A stretch of DNA of 54,016 bases from Bolinopsis microptera (taxonomy: Eukaryota; Ctenophora; Tentaculata; Lobata; Bolinopsidae): assembly GCF_026151205.1 (NCBI RefSeq), contig NW_026971793.1:1-54016 (forward strand), written 5' to 3'. The translations under genes were made by a program, and so were the position numbers. The notes beneath the pieces are model-generated. The model was not told the DNA's origin and made no database searches. It was given only the letters and a program-made list of their open reading frames with translations. The first letter of the stretch is position 1; each line of letters opens with the position of its first letter. This document shows, piece after piece, positions 11,736-22,193 of this stretch.

Positions 11736-13246
11736 GGTGCTACCAGTCAAAAGATTTCACTCTCTACACGTATAGTGCCTATGGAGGATGGGTAAGTTTG
11801 CAGTGTAAGATTAGACTTGTACCGTGAGATTGGCTGTTATAAATGTGTATATAATGTGCCATGAACAACTAAAGAACATGTACAGCAATATTGGATTAAG
11901 TATTGGTAATAATATAACTAGCAACATTGATTTCTTGCCACTTGAACAATCTATGTCATTGAAAGTCTGAAAACTGTCACTGAAATTTCTCTTACCTTAA
12001 CAAACTCTTGAAGCATATCAGGATTAGTTGATAAGTTTGTAACGATTTGTAACAAACGAACTTGATGTCAGGATTGCTCGTTTGCCCACAATACAGTGAT
12101 TACATTTAGCAGGCACCCAGACTTCTTGAGATGCTCCTGTAAAAACAACAATAACAGAGCTATATATAGCTATTTATATATATATATAAAACTAATATAA
12201 TATTATATTATTATTTTAGTAAGTCTAAACAGTTGTTATCACATACTTAGGCAAGCGCAAGTATGTGCAATTACATGGCATTAGAGTGCATGTAATTATA
12301 AGTACATTTAAAATTATAGCAAAAAGCACTTTTACATTTAAAAAAAGTTATGATATATAAATCACGCTTCGACATTAACAAGAAATGCGGCCGCATTTCT
12401 TCAGTGGGCGGCCACTCCATATAACGATTCAGTGTTTTCATATAAGTTGTCGCATTTCATTTTAATCTCTAATTCTCAGGCCTACGCAAGAAATTGATTT
12501 TGTTCTGTTCAGCATACAAAACAGTGGTTGCACCCAAAAATTAAGTAAAATAAGTTTGTGAATGTAACAAACGAACCTAGAGACCTAGACTAAATATTCG
12601 GAAGGATGGTCAGTTATGAATTCGGTCACGACCCTGCCAGGGCCCTGGCATATTATAAAGTAATCTTAATTTCTAATCGTCCCTAATGACTTTTCGAGGC
12701 TTGGCCCCAAAAACCATATTATAGATGGGGAAAAGTTATCCCTAAATGGTCCTAACTTCCTAATAGTCTTAGTTATGGTGATAAATTGTAGCTATTTTCC
12801 TACACCATACTTAAGCTATAGTAAAGCCAAATAAAAAAAACCTGTTCTTCTTTAAAAGCGCTCTTTTCGTTGATAAACTTAGTAAGACTCCCAGCTGAGG
12901 GTTTCGAGTACTGATGGCTGGTGCTAGCTTGGAATAATCCACTGCTGGTACAGAAGTCTTCTTATCTGGCTTCTTTTCTGAGGAAAGTAAAAACATCACA
13001 CGTTTGTAAATAAAGTGATTCTTAAAAATTTAAGAAAACGTTTCTTGTTAGCCATCGAAATGTCAGAATGGAAAAGAATAAGGTAAAAGACGTTAACCCC
13101 TCTTGTTTGGTTTCTGTGGATCATTGATAGTGCTTGTCTCTTCGTTGTACAACCATTTTTTGATCCAATAGCTGCCCAAAACAGTAACTATACCAGCAGA
13201 CAACCCCAATCACTAGTGTTTTAGTTGAATTTAACATTAAGTTCAT

Positions 13247-14033
13247 GGAGTAAAAAGGAATTCATATTCGTTAATATGATTACACGGTATAGAAAGGAGT
13301 GCCTTCTGGTGATCATGACATATTCCTGATAAATAGATCGTTAAAGTCAAACTTATGAAAGATAACAACATAATGTAAATAAGGCTAATCAACCTATGCA
13401 AAACCGCTAGCCTATTATAGTAAGTACTAGTTTAATCTCAATTTTCTCATTCTAAATTCTATGAGGTACAAATTTTAATTATAATATTCTAAATTCTAAT
13501 CAAGTGTAAGAGTTATCAAACATTTTCAATCTACTATAATAAGTTATCTTTGGAGATGGACGGTAGCTAGTTGCTAGAGTGATCTGTGTACAGTTGAGCT
13601 GTTCGTTTTTAGCTGCATGGACTAGTTAAAAACGATATATAATTGTCAAAGTGAGATAAGCAGTGTGAGGATCAATCCTAAAAAAGTGGGCAATTATAAA
13701 AACCCTATCCCCCCCATTGTATAACTTAAAAATTGACTAGGAATCCAGTCTGGAAATAAAAAAAGACAATATTATGTATTTTTAAAACGACCATACATTT
13801 TTCGGCCGGGTGACTATTTCATTATGTTTCACCTCCAATTCCATACCATCTGTCTTGTGCTTCGCTGATTTATTACTGAGGTATTATTAGTTTTTCTTGG
13901 TATTCCTAATGCCAAAAAAGTGGGAATAAAATTACATCTGCGAGTTCAGAACTCGCATCCCAGCAGATTGGCGGATATTAAGCATTAACCTATTAAGCCA
14001 TGTGGTCATGTTCAAGAGTGTAATATTTATATC
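13247..14033. other. Intergenic, nothing recognised
   Basis: AT-rich sequence upstream of the armadillo gene, expected to hold its promoter. No open frame of interest and no clear repeat except short poly-A and poly-C runs. Confidence 0.4.
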
Positions 14034-14035
14034 TA

Positions 14036-14725
14036 CAGGGTGGGCCAAAAGTCAGGTGTGCAATTGTTGGGTCTTATACTCCGCCGTGTTTTATATTTGA
14101 GAGCTGTTGCTTTGCAGCTGGCATACTGTACTTACTGGTTCGAGGATTCCGTCGTCAAAATTTGAAAATTCGAATATATTTAGACCACGCCCATTCAATA
14201 TTAAAACCCTATATTGTTTTCTCTGAACATGCTGAACGCCTAATTTTTTCAGAGACGGTAGATTATCAAATGTTGCATATGATCTGAAAACATGAGGCAA
14301 AACGGATTAGAAATGACGAAGTTATCAAGTATTTTGTGTATCTCGTTAACAAAATTGACTGGGTGATTATGTGACACCATGACACGACACCTTAATTGGG
14401 CACCCTTAACAATTCCCATAATGTTTAACGGGGTAGTTAACGGGATCACCTTATCACGTGATTAGGTAAACCAATCACCTGATCACACGTAATGAATAAA
14501 CTCGTTATGCTTCATATCTCGGTCATCTGAGAGCTACAGTTCTAATTCTTTCAGGACAAACGTAATTCGAATGGCCAAACACAATTCAATAACATTTAGC
14601 TTTGATGACAAATTCCTCGATCCAGTGGTGGTACTAAGTCATACCAGAAGGAAGTATTTCAATTGGGCACTCAGTGACTGAGCTATTAAGGCCAACGTTT
14701 GCACACTGACTTTTGGCCCACCCTG
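14036..14725. mobile_element. 690 bp Tc1/mariner-type MITE with TA target duplication
   Basis: Left end CAGGGTGGGCCAAAAGTCAG; the right end is its reverse complement, continuing as TGTGCAA after one indel, so terminal inverted repeats are about 28 bp. A TA dinucleotide flanks both ends, the signature of Tc1/mariner insertion. No transposase motif is readable in any frame, so it is non-autonomous. A 30 bp relative lies at 7496-7525. Confidence 0.88.
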
Positions 14726-14727
14726 TA

Positions 14728-15789
14728 TTATAATCGCATGGAACTTTTTTAGAGCATTCCTGCAAAATGCTCGACTAGAAACAAGTCACGACTAGAAAAA
14801 CTAGTCATAGATTTCTGTAGATTTCTGAGAATGAAGAATTACTGGGAATTCCACTTTCCAGGAATATTTGTCGAGCGTTTTTTGTCCCAAGAATCTACAA
14901 GTATCTAGCTAGATCTTACCATGTGTAATGCGCTGGCTTCGACGTCTTAAGAACCCTTGAGAGCAACTAATTATAATTTAATTTACATTTTTTTGACAAA
15001 AATCAGTTGGTGGCTATGGAAAATACTATGACTAGAATTAGATTCTTAAATTCCGCACTTTTAGCCACTGGGCCTATCACTCCCTCATGCTTGTACATTT
15101 ATATGATATGGTCCAAAACGCCATCACCGTATACGTTAAGTCGTAATCTGGTTCAACACCCCTAATTGAAAACAACATCAAATATGGAGTCCTGGTGAGA
15201 GTCACAGCCAAGTGCTAAATACAAGATTGTCATACAGATAATGCCAAACTTAGATCAGGTAACATTGCAACAATCCAAATTTGTTTAATCCTAGTGAATG
15301 TAGCTCGTTGCGTTGCTGATCCCCAACCTAATATATAACCCTTGCCAGTGCAATTTGCACCATGCAAGCCTTGAGTTAGACCTCCAGAAGAACAGTATGC
15401 TGTAGATAGAGACCAGAGTGGCTGTGTTGGTATCCAACAGCTATGAAGGTTTGCATTTGCATTTGTACCTTAGCCAAGTTAAATGCTTTGATAGAAAGAG
15501 TGTGTCAAACAGTATAATATACATATAGTTAAATGCTTTCAAAGGTCAAATAATATATATTCAATTTAATCAAGTGATGCAATGGCAGAGCACACATCAC
15601 AGGTAACGGAAATTATTCACTGCTACCAAAATTATATGAAATGTCAACAATCAAATATTATATACACATCTACTCCATCACAGGGGCAGGTTGTAAGAGA
15701 CTTCTTCTGGTATTTATTGTCCATTTGTTTCGTCAACTATGTCAACTGTATAGTGTATAGAATTATAATTAAATTATGTCCATTTTTTG
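14728..15789. other. Intergenic, nothing recognised
   Basis: No supported gene or repeat. A + strand open frame from 15582 (110 codons) has no family resemblance and overlaps antisense retroelement sequence at its end, so it is not called. Confidence 0.4.
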
Positions 15790-16122
15790 ACTCTATAATC
15801 TCGTTAGAAGCAATGAGCACTGTTCTAACATTGCAAATCTTCTTCTTGTCCTTTCACGTGCCTTACCACATGCAATATCTCTCTTTCTTTTTCCTGGCTA
15901 TGAGGTCCGCCTAATCTGTTGACAAACGCTTACACTCTTTGGACATGCCTCCAGATGTGAGAAATACAGCTGGGGTGAAGGTGGCCTTCTCCACATTCAA
16001 CACTCTCTCCAAGTACTCATCCTATCTTCTCCTTCTCGTTCTCTTCGTATACTTCTTGAAGAGTTTTTGTCCTGTTTGGTAAGTAATCATCAGGGTGTGA
16101 AACCCTTATGTCAAGAAAGGTC
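15790..16122 (-). pseudogene. Retroelement polyprotein C-terminal fragment, frameshifted
   Basis: In transcription order the - strand reads FLDIRVSHPDDYLPNRTKTL, then VYEENEKEK. After a frameshift it reads [29 protein letters not shown], a stop, then ADLIARKKKERYCM and a further degraded RTRRRFAMLxTVLIA-like tail. Order and spacing match the C-terminal part of reverse-transcriptase polyproteins common in cnidarian and sponge genomes, where xVExxxFTPLVxxxxGGM precedes RLAxLxxxKxxxxY. At least three frame breaks make it dead. The family is recognised from memory and the exact clade is not determined. Confidence 0.6.
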
Positions 16123-16435
16123 TTATCAAATGTAAAACTAATTGGCAAATATGGATCCCAAACATCTGAAAAAGCTCAGCCAAAGCAAGCTTCCAGAAAC
16201 GTTGTTCACCTGAGCTATTTGTGGTGATACCATAATTAATTATGATATGGTAAGCACCAAGCCGGTACTCTTCACTTGATAAGAAATGGCTGAAGACAAA
16301 TCCTTCTGAAGACCCAGTGATTCCTTCGTGGCCAGTGGCGACCCAGTTTAGATAAAAGCCTCGATAATATTTGTGTACTTTACTTTCATTAGCATCACAT
16401 GTCTTGAAATCGTGTATTCCACCCCTGCTTAATGC
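16106..16435 (-). CDS. Unidentified 109-codon open frame without ATG at its head
   Basis: Open from just after an in-frame TAA (16436-16438) to TAA at 16106-16108. An acceptor-like AAGCAG lies near its 5' edge, which would make it a terminal exon. It includes GGIHDFKTCDANESKVHKYY, RGFYLNWVATGHEG, SSEEYRLGAYH and GEQRFWKLALAELFQMFGIH. The composition is protein-like, with aromatic and glycine residues well spread. It overlaps the start of the frameshifted retroelement piece in another frame, so it may be the preceding part of the same element or a separate exon. I do not recognise the family. Confidence 0.35.
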   Translation of the reverse strand, partial: ALSRGGIHDFKTCDANESKVHKYYRGFYLNWVATGHEGITGSSEGFVFSHFLSSEEYRLGAYHIIINYGITTNSSGEQRFWKLALAELFQMFGIHICQLVLHLIRPFLT

Positions 16436-16611
16436 TTAATAAGTTGGAAGATGCGTCAAGGATAATAAAATGTCTGAAGACGGATCGACAGTTTCTAAAA
16501 AGATTTAGGTAGCGCTCGATTCTTTTTGTGTGTTTATAACCACGACTACGCGCGCCGCGTTGGACTTGTCAACGGTTTTTTGTCGATTGTTAATAGACTA
16601 GCCCTTGTCAA

Positions 16612-16690
16612 CGTTGTCTGACCCGCCGCGCACGAAGTGCGCGGCTCCCCCACTTTAGTGAAGCGACCGTGGGGTCCCACGATGATACCA
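16612..16690 (+). repeat. GC-rich hairpin repeat, copy 1
   Basis: Contains the perfect hairpin GCCGCGCAC-GAA-GTGCGCGGC (16625-16645), then CACTTTAGTGAAGCGACCGT and GGGGTCC. It shares these blocks with 22613-22715 and, for the 3' half, with 17087-17150. Confidence 0.8.
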
Positions 16691-16889
16691 AACTACGCCC
16701 GGCGCGCGCTATTCGTAGCAATTGCCACGAGAAACAAGCGGCGCGCGCTACTTTCAAAGAAATTTAACATCCGTCAACGGTTTTAATAATTAAAAACACA
16801 TATATTACAAGCATTTTACAATCGTTAAGATTTTTTAACAAATTTTAGTGTGCGCGGCGTCCGAAAGAAATTAATTTAAAAATCATCTG

Positions 16890-17256
16890 CACAGGGACAC
16901 TAAAGTGCAAAACACTGCTGCTGACTGCTGTGCTACTGCTGCTGACTGCTGCTAACTTCGTCATACGTTGTATCTATATGACCCCCCTGTATCGTAAAAA
17001 CTCCCCCCTGCATTTCACATAGCCATGTGTCTACGCGTACTGCGTGACGCGCTTGCTACTGCAAGCGAGAGGGCTCTGGTTAGAGCAACCCCCTGCATCG
17101 TAAAACTACACTTTAGTGAAACGACCGTGGGGGTCACAACGTGATACAATGTTAACTGCTGCTATCACGCGCGCCGGCGCGCGCCATTTCATGCAGCAGT
17201 TAGCCGCAGTCAGCAGCAGTCAGCAGCAATTTTTTGCAAGCTTTAGTCTCCCTGTG
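16890..17256. mobile_element. 367 bp inverted-repeat element with TCTG target duplication
   Basis: The left terminus CACAGGGACACTAAAGTGCA and the inverted right terminus CACAGGGAGACTAAAGCTTG both continue into GCTGCTGACTGCTG repeats, giving inverted repeats of about 55 bp with small indels. TCTG is present directly outside both ends (16886-16889 and 17257-17260). The interior holds GC-rich hairpin repeat copy 2 and GCGCGC blocks. No protein is encoded. Confidence 0.8.
17087..17150 (+). repeat. GC-rich hairpin repeat, copy 2 (partial)
   Basis: CACTTTAGTGAAACGACCGT followed by GGGGGTCACAACGTGATACA, matching the 3' half of copies 1 and 3. It lies inside the 367 bp inverted-repeat element. Confidence 0.75.
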
Positions 17257-17449
17257 TCTGCAGCTTTTAAAAAATGATGAAATAATTTTTAAATTTAATA
17301 AACGTACTATAAACAATTTGGTTTTTATCATTTATTAGTTTTATCCAAAAATATTGCAAATTGCATTGCGGATGATCTGAAAATTGTTTTGTATAAAATA
17401 CTTATATACTTTTTAACTAGGCCATGTTATGTGCTTTCGCGCCACTGCT

Positions 17450-17536
17450 ACTGGGCGCGCTCAGCCCTGTCATTCCGCGAATCTCTATTCGGCGGAACAT
17501 ATATGTTTATGAACATATAGCCTGAGGTCCCCAGGT
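17450..17536 (+). repeat. Dispersed repeat (CTGAGGTCCCCAGG type), copy 1
   Basis: Shares TCATTCCGCxGAATCTCTAT, ATGTTTATGAACAT and CCTGAGGTCCCCAGGTAA with 22120-22193, in the same orientation. This copy has an extra block (TCGGCGGAACATAT) making a longer hairpin. Confidence 0.8.
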
Positions 17537-17942
17537 AAAGCCACTGCAGGCGCGCTTGTTTCACATTTCAAAAATTAATATATACAATATATAAGTAGAT
17601 AACTTTTATTGCTGGATGGCGGGCGCGCGCCACTGCAAACGCAAGGGCTTTGGTTTTAATTATGGTTAGAGCATTAATTTAAAATATGTGCAGCTGATTT
17701 CAATTTTACCTGAAAACCTAGTTGTCATACGTTGCACGTTGTAAACCTGCCGCTTACGAGTGCATGGCTGTATATCGTGGCCACTTAGTCATTATATATA
17801 GTGAACGACGTGATAGTTCAGTAATAGCACATTCACATTTGCTGCTGATTTGTTGCTCTCTTATCGCAGGGCTTATCTCTACTGTTATCCACGACACCGC
17901 TCAGCCTGTCGCTCGTCTTGTTGTGTAACTTTAACTGTAATC

Positions 17943-18785
17943 ATGGAAAAGATGGACTTGGAAAGTATTAATACAGGTGGAAGAGATTTATTCTTGGAGC
18001 AAAGAGCAGTTGCGGGAACTTTGGCAAACCGTACGGAAAACAGACAGACATAGCAGATCCGACGTTTGCGCACTCAGTGAATAAGCCAGAACTTGTTGGC
18101 ATTTGTAGTCGGTCTTTATGAGTACCTAGGCTATTAATGGAAACTGTGCATGGAGTCGTACCGAAATTGCTGCACAACTCTTCAGGCAAAGTTGATTCAG
18201 AACCAGGAACTCTCATCCGCGTTCAGCAGGAGCTCTCTCAGTGTAAGTCCGAGAAACTGGAATCTATGAAGAAAATCGTGGAAACCTCAGTCGCTGATTC
18301 AGTTAAAGAGGAGATTAAGACTTTCAGGCAATTGTCAGCAATTCACAGACGGTAATGCCCCAGTTATCTGCCAGAAGCCCTAAAAAATGTTGTGAAGGAC
18401 CGTAGTCGCAGAAGAGGACCGTAGTCGAAATCTTCTTGTTTTCGGTTTGCCGGAGGAGGAGCAGGAAGAGTTAGAGGGGAGAATCGGCTAGGTTTTAGAG
18501 GAAACTCGGGCAGAAACCGAAGGTGGAAGTAGAGCGACTCGGCAAGAAGAAAACTTTACCTGTACTCTCCCAGTGAAAGTCTGCCTGACCAGCTCCTTGA
18601 TCGTACATCAAATCTTAGCAAACGCTCGGAAATTGCGACAATCAGCCAAGTTTAAGACTGTGTTTTGAGCCCTGACCGATCACTGGAGCAGCGGGAAGCC
18701 CGAAAGGAGCTGATTGCCAGCATGAGAGCTAAAGCTTTAGCGAGAGCCTGACAAAAAGTTTTACATTAAGGGAGGGGACAGATAT
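17943..18785 (+). pseudogene. Non-LTR retrotransposon ORF1 remnant
   Basis: Starts MEKMDLESINTGGRDLFLEQ. Further on, in changing frames, come a coiled-coil-like KVDSEPGTLIRVQQELSQCK..KIVETSVADSVKEEIKTF, then RSRNLLVFGLPEEEQEELEG, PVKVCLTSSLIVHQILANAR, KLRQSAKFKTVF, LSPDRSLEQREARKELIASM and DKKFYIKGGDRYSA. A coiled coil followed by an RRM-like VFGLPE domain and a C-terminal SPDRxxxxRxARxEL motif is the usual layout of ORF1 in L1/CR1-type elements. Several stops and frameshifts show it is inactive. No matching reverse transcriptase follows on the + strand. Confidence 0.7.
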
Positions 18786-18789
18786 TCAG

Positions 18790-19250
18790 CTGTAGTCGCA
18801 ATTGAGTGTACTTATCGTACATGTGTGATAATGCTTGTTTTTCGGTGTGAGTGAAGTATTAGTTAGTGCTAAGCGGGTGCCTACTAGGCTTATAACTTTC
18901 TATACAGGACTGGATAGTCTTCAGACTGTTTTAAAGCTAATTTTTAGTGCAAGAGTTGGTTGCTAGGCATTGCATTTATCTAAGCAGCGCATGTATTCAA
19001 TAATTAAATGAAATTCTTATTCGCGGATTTAGTTATCTAATTATTGTATATCTTATTGTATGTATAAAATTCTTGAGTAAACATTACCCAGTTAAACAAA
19101 GCTGGTTCCCAATCAATCAAATGATACAATGAAAACCCATGTTTGATGTTTACGTTTATCGGTTTATTACATGTATGACGTATGTTAAATGTTAATGTTT
19201 ATGTTTATAAACACATTGATTGAAAATATGGCGGAATGATAGGTTAACGG
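18790..19250. other. Non-coding stretch, nothing recognised
   Basis: AT-rich sequence after the ORF1 remnant, possibly the remains of the same element. No open frame was recognised. Confidence 0.4.
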
Positions 19251-19355
19251 GGTGATACTGTAAACTATTTGTTCCATATATTGGACCGTCGACGTCGACC
19301 GTCGACGAGTCCAACTCGGCGCGCGTCCTGGTAGTGGTAGGTTGTAAACCTACAA
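19251..19355 (+). repeat. Dispersed hairpin-rich repeat, copy 2
   Basis: Matches 4805-4905: GTGATACTxGTAAA, the CGTCGACGAGTCCAACTCGG block, GCGCGTCCTGGTAG, and the GTAGGTT/AACCTAC hairpin. Here the palindrome CGTCGAC is tandemly duplicated. No endonuclease fragment is attached to this copy. Confidence 0.75.
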
Positions 19356-19829
19356 AATTATAGGTTGACATAAGCACCGTCCAGTAAATTAGATTTCAAT
19401 CGCAACATTTTAACTGTGGTATATGCTGACGGCCGGGTGTTACTCGTTTACATTTTTTTTGAAGTAGGTGCGCCGGGGTTTTATTAGTCCGGGTTTTATT
19501 GGGCCATTAACAATGTAAAAGAAAAAATGGGAGGTGGGGAACATTTAAAACTAATATTTAATCATATTTATCAAGAAAGCTTTTGTTTTTAAAGATTTAA
19601 GTAAATACGTTTTAAATATAAGTCAATGGTTTCCCGTTACAGCTCATTGCCCTGGTCCCGTTGTGGTTCCTATCTAGGGGCTCAGGCTTAATATATAAGT
19701 TCAAAAAAATAAACCCCGATAAAGATTCGCGAAAAATTTGATTTTATAATATTTGCAATTTTAAACATATTTTTTCCATCTATTTTAATTGCAAATTTAA
19801 AAGGGTAAGTATAAAACAGTTACTTACTT

Positions 19830-20470
19830 TGGGTTTCTTTGGTTGTGTTTAACCTCGTAGCAGGAAGGGTCACAGATTTTTGACCCCCTCGGGGAGTAGT
19901 TTACAGGGGAATTAGACCCCCTGCAGCTATAACCGGAAGCGGGGGGTTGTCGGTTTTTTAAAGCAATAAACTTGGACAAACTAAATTTAAACGACTCAAA
20001 CGTAGCTTCAGCTTTAATATTATCAGGCACTTTGTTCCACAGTTTTGTCCTCTTACATCAAATGAGCTGTCATAGAGTGTCTGGTTGCTCGAGGAACTAA
20101 ACCTAGACAGGGAAGGGATGATTGCTCGGGTACCATATCTGGATGTTTTTGTGAACCTTATATTGCTGCAATTGGGGACACATTGTGAAGGATCTTCCAC
20201 ATCATCAGAATAGTGTACCGTTCCCTTTCTGCGCTGCAGTGACATAGCTTTAGATCAAGATGTGAAAGCCTCTCCCAGTAGTTCATATTTTCCAGACCGC
20301 ATATACGATCGGTGACTGTTCGCCTGGACCCCCTCCAAAAGCTGGATCTGTGTCACTGTCACCTCAACAGGGTCCCACAGCGGACAACAGTACTCTAATA
20401 GGCTTCTGACCAAAGACTTATATAGGGTAGTCATTACGGTCCTATCACGAGTTTTGAAGACACTAAACAC
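19830..20470 (-). pseudogene. Non-LTR reverse transcriptase, C-terminal (thumb) fragment
   Basis: The - strand begins FSVFKTRDRTVMTTLYKSLV, continues RSLLEYCCPLWDPVEVTVTQ and IQLLEGVQ. After one frameshift it reads RICGLENMNYWERLSHLDLK, then SRYGTRAIIPSLSRFSSSSN, and after another DNIKAEATFESFKFSLSKFI. LYKSLVRSxLEYCCPLWDP and LEGVQRxFTxRIxGLxxxxYWERLxxLxL are standard landmarks downstream of the catalytic domain in CR1/L2-like elements. Two or more frameshifts make it inactive. It lies opposite in strand to the ORF1 remnant at 17943. Confidence 0.82.
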
Positions 20471-20579
20471 CCTTGACAGTTGACGGATAGATTTTTGAAA
20501 ACAGTGACACTTTCATTTCAATTATAGCATATTGATATAGTAATTACAATATATTATTATTATTATAAAACAGGATCTT

Positions 20580-21740
20580 ACCGACAAAAATGATTCTTAA
20601 AAATACCTTTAATGCGGTAACTGTACCCTTGAAAAAGATTTTCCCAACATCTGTTGCATGCAGCTATATCTCTAATTTCGTTCAATTCATGCAAGTTGTC
20701 CATTTGCAAATTTCTACTACTTAAATCACTTCTTAAAACCGATAACAAGTTCATTCTAGGTCTCCCCCAATCTACCAATGAATAAATTATCTGATTCAAT
20801 AGCAAAAGAGAAAGCCGTTTGGGCTGGGGTGTTCTCCATACTCCTGAGAATGTGTCCAAACATCTTCCACCACTGGTGTTCAATACGCTTGGATCACTTT
20901 TCAACTTTGCACCCTTTCCTACAATGCTTTGATGCTTATCATACCTTTAGGCCATTTGATGTTTAAAATGGACCTGAGGTGTCTACGAAGGAGTGTGTCC
21001 ATTTTCTCCCTGGTTGCTTTCTTAGGACTCCCAACTATTTGAGTTGTCAATCAATAACGATACAACCTTGAGCATCATATAACCTCAGCTTTCTTTCAAG
21101 GGAAATTTTCTTACGGACAACCAACTTTTCCAAAGTTCTTAAAGCAATCTCAGCTAGGGATTCTCCTTCTTTGAATGGTCCTACTCAGTACAGAGTAAGG
21201 AACTAGTGACTTGTTACTTCGCCATGGATTCGTTATTAGCTAATGGCTGACGTTTGTGTCTTTATCAGATTTTTTCGCCAGGTAGAAGGTACTGAATTCA
21301 GTTTTACTTTCATTTACTTGGAGGTTCAGTCTTTGAGAATCTCCTTCACTGTAGGAAGGAAAATTCTCCGTTTCTCGATGTCCTCGTCAGCAAAGTCACA
21401 ATCGTCTGAATATTCCACTCAGTTGGAAAACCTAGTTCTGATACTGGTGGGTGTTGGTCTCCCAGATACCAGCTCTGAGGTGGTGTAAGGCTGCTGCAAG
21501 AATAAGTGTGAATAGCTTTCCAGATAAACTGTCACCTTGAAAGGCTCCGAGTAAACTTTCAAACTCTTCCGACAGTGAGGAGTTAACACGGACTCTAAGG
21601 AGAGTATTCGATAGAAGGTATTGAACTAAGCGAATGTCGTCCTCCGAACAACCAGCATCCTTCAAAACATTGATGATAGTGGGTCCCTTTTCACGGTATC
21701 AAAAGCTCTACTCATATCAATACCCATTTTGCTAAATGTC
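20580..21740 (-). pseudogene. Second non-LTR reverse transcriptase with motifs A, B and YSDD
   Basis: In transcription order: motif A MSRAFDTVKRDP (about 21690-21735), DAGCSEDDIRLVQYLLSNT, motif B GAFQGDSLSGKLFTL (about 21520), and motif C read in another frame as EYSDDCDFADEDIEK (about 21400), where YSDD stands for the usual YADD. Then VKEILKD, LQVNESKTEF, and at the 5'-most coordinates FGHILRSMENTPAQTA with LGRPRMNLLSVLRSDL and NDIRDIAAxxxxWENL-like residues. The C-terminal GRPR..L..DL block is typical of a retroelement type frequent in cnidarians and sponges. Frameshifts separate the motifs, so it is inactive. It is distinct from the fragment at 19830-20470. Confidence 0.8.
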
Positions 21741-22119
21741 CATTTCTTCCTCATCACAACCGATATTAGCATTCTCTGAGCCCCACACAATGTCAGAGCA
21801 GCTCCTACCTCTCTTGTAAGCACTCTGCCCATGGCATGGTGTAGTTGTCAATTCTACTCTCAACCCGTTTTAAGGCAATTTGAGTGAGCATCTTCCTTGA
21901 TCCGTTTAACAGTGTAAGTGCAATATATAATATAGTTAATTCGTATTTATATTTGGTTGTTCAATACATCAAAGGTGAAAGGTCCCGCAGATGTAGCGCG
22001 ATGCGTTACTGGGCCTCACCGAGCTGCGAAGAATCCACATTGTCAATTAAGAGCCCGGGCCATCAGCCATGACAAAAACCAATTATACTCTTTTAGTTGT
22101 GCTTTGTTATATTTTATTT

Positions 22120-22193
22120 ACTGGGCCGCGCTCAGCCCGTCATTCCGCCGAATCTCTATGTTTATGAACATGATAGCCTGAGGTCCCCAGGTA
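22120..22193 (+). repeat. Dispersed repeat (CTGAGGTCCCCAGG type), copy 2
   Basis: Second copy of the 17450-17536 repeat, shorter by one internal block. Confidence 0.8.

Larger units (their letters stand above)
9243..13246 (-). pseudogene. ARMC10-like membrane-anchored armadillo-repeat gene with broken frame
   Basis: Exons in transcription order are 13246-13098, 12977-12842, 12136-11996, about 10578-10441, 10246-10166 and 9358-9243 (stop). Exon 1 encodes MNLMLNSTKTLVIG and then, one frame over, LSAGIVTVLGSYWIKKWLYN: a membrane segment followed by basic residues, as in ARMC10/ARMCX anchors. Later exons carry armadillo helices: LLQIVTNLSTNPDMLQEFVK, ILRNILNLLVNITSHQDI, and LSCLKILINMTCSDMVFDLT. 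The last exon gives FDDELMRGIGTVLSS and ends IYRLISDH. Oddities: a one-base shift in a C run at 13204-13207; an in-frame TGA near 12055-12075, where the neighbouring frame reads SNPDIK; and exon phases that do not join between exons 2 and 3 or between the last two exons. These could be uncorrected indels, missed exons or true decay, so I call it broken with reserve. The family is inferred from the anchor-plus-ARM layout. Confidence 0.65.

Noticed and set aside
12055-12075. In-frame TGA read as selenocysteine
   Set aside because: The protein type is not a selenoprotein, and the neighbouring frame reads a sensible NPDIK, so an indel pair or decay is simpler.
15582-15914. 110-codon + strand open frame
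   Set aside because: Hydrophobic, low complexity, no family resemblance, and its 3' part is antisense to retroelement sequence.
15945-16079. A + strand exon [20 protein letters not shown] with a membrane-like stretch and donor GTAAGT
   Set aside because: The opposite strand reads a recognisable retroelement polyprotein tail ([12 protein letters not shown]) over the same bases, so the + strand reading is a shadow.
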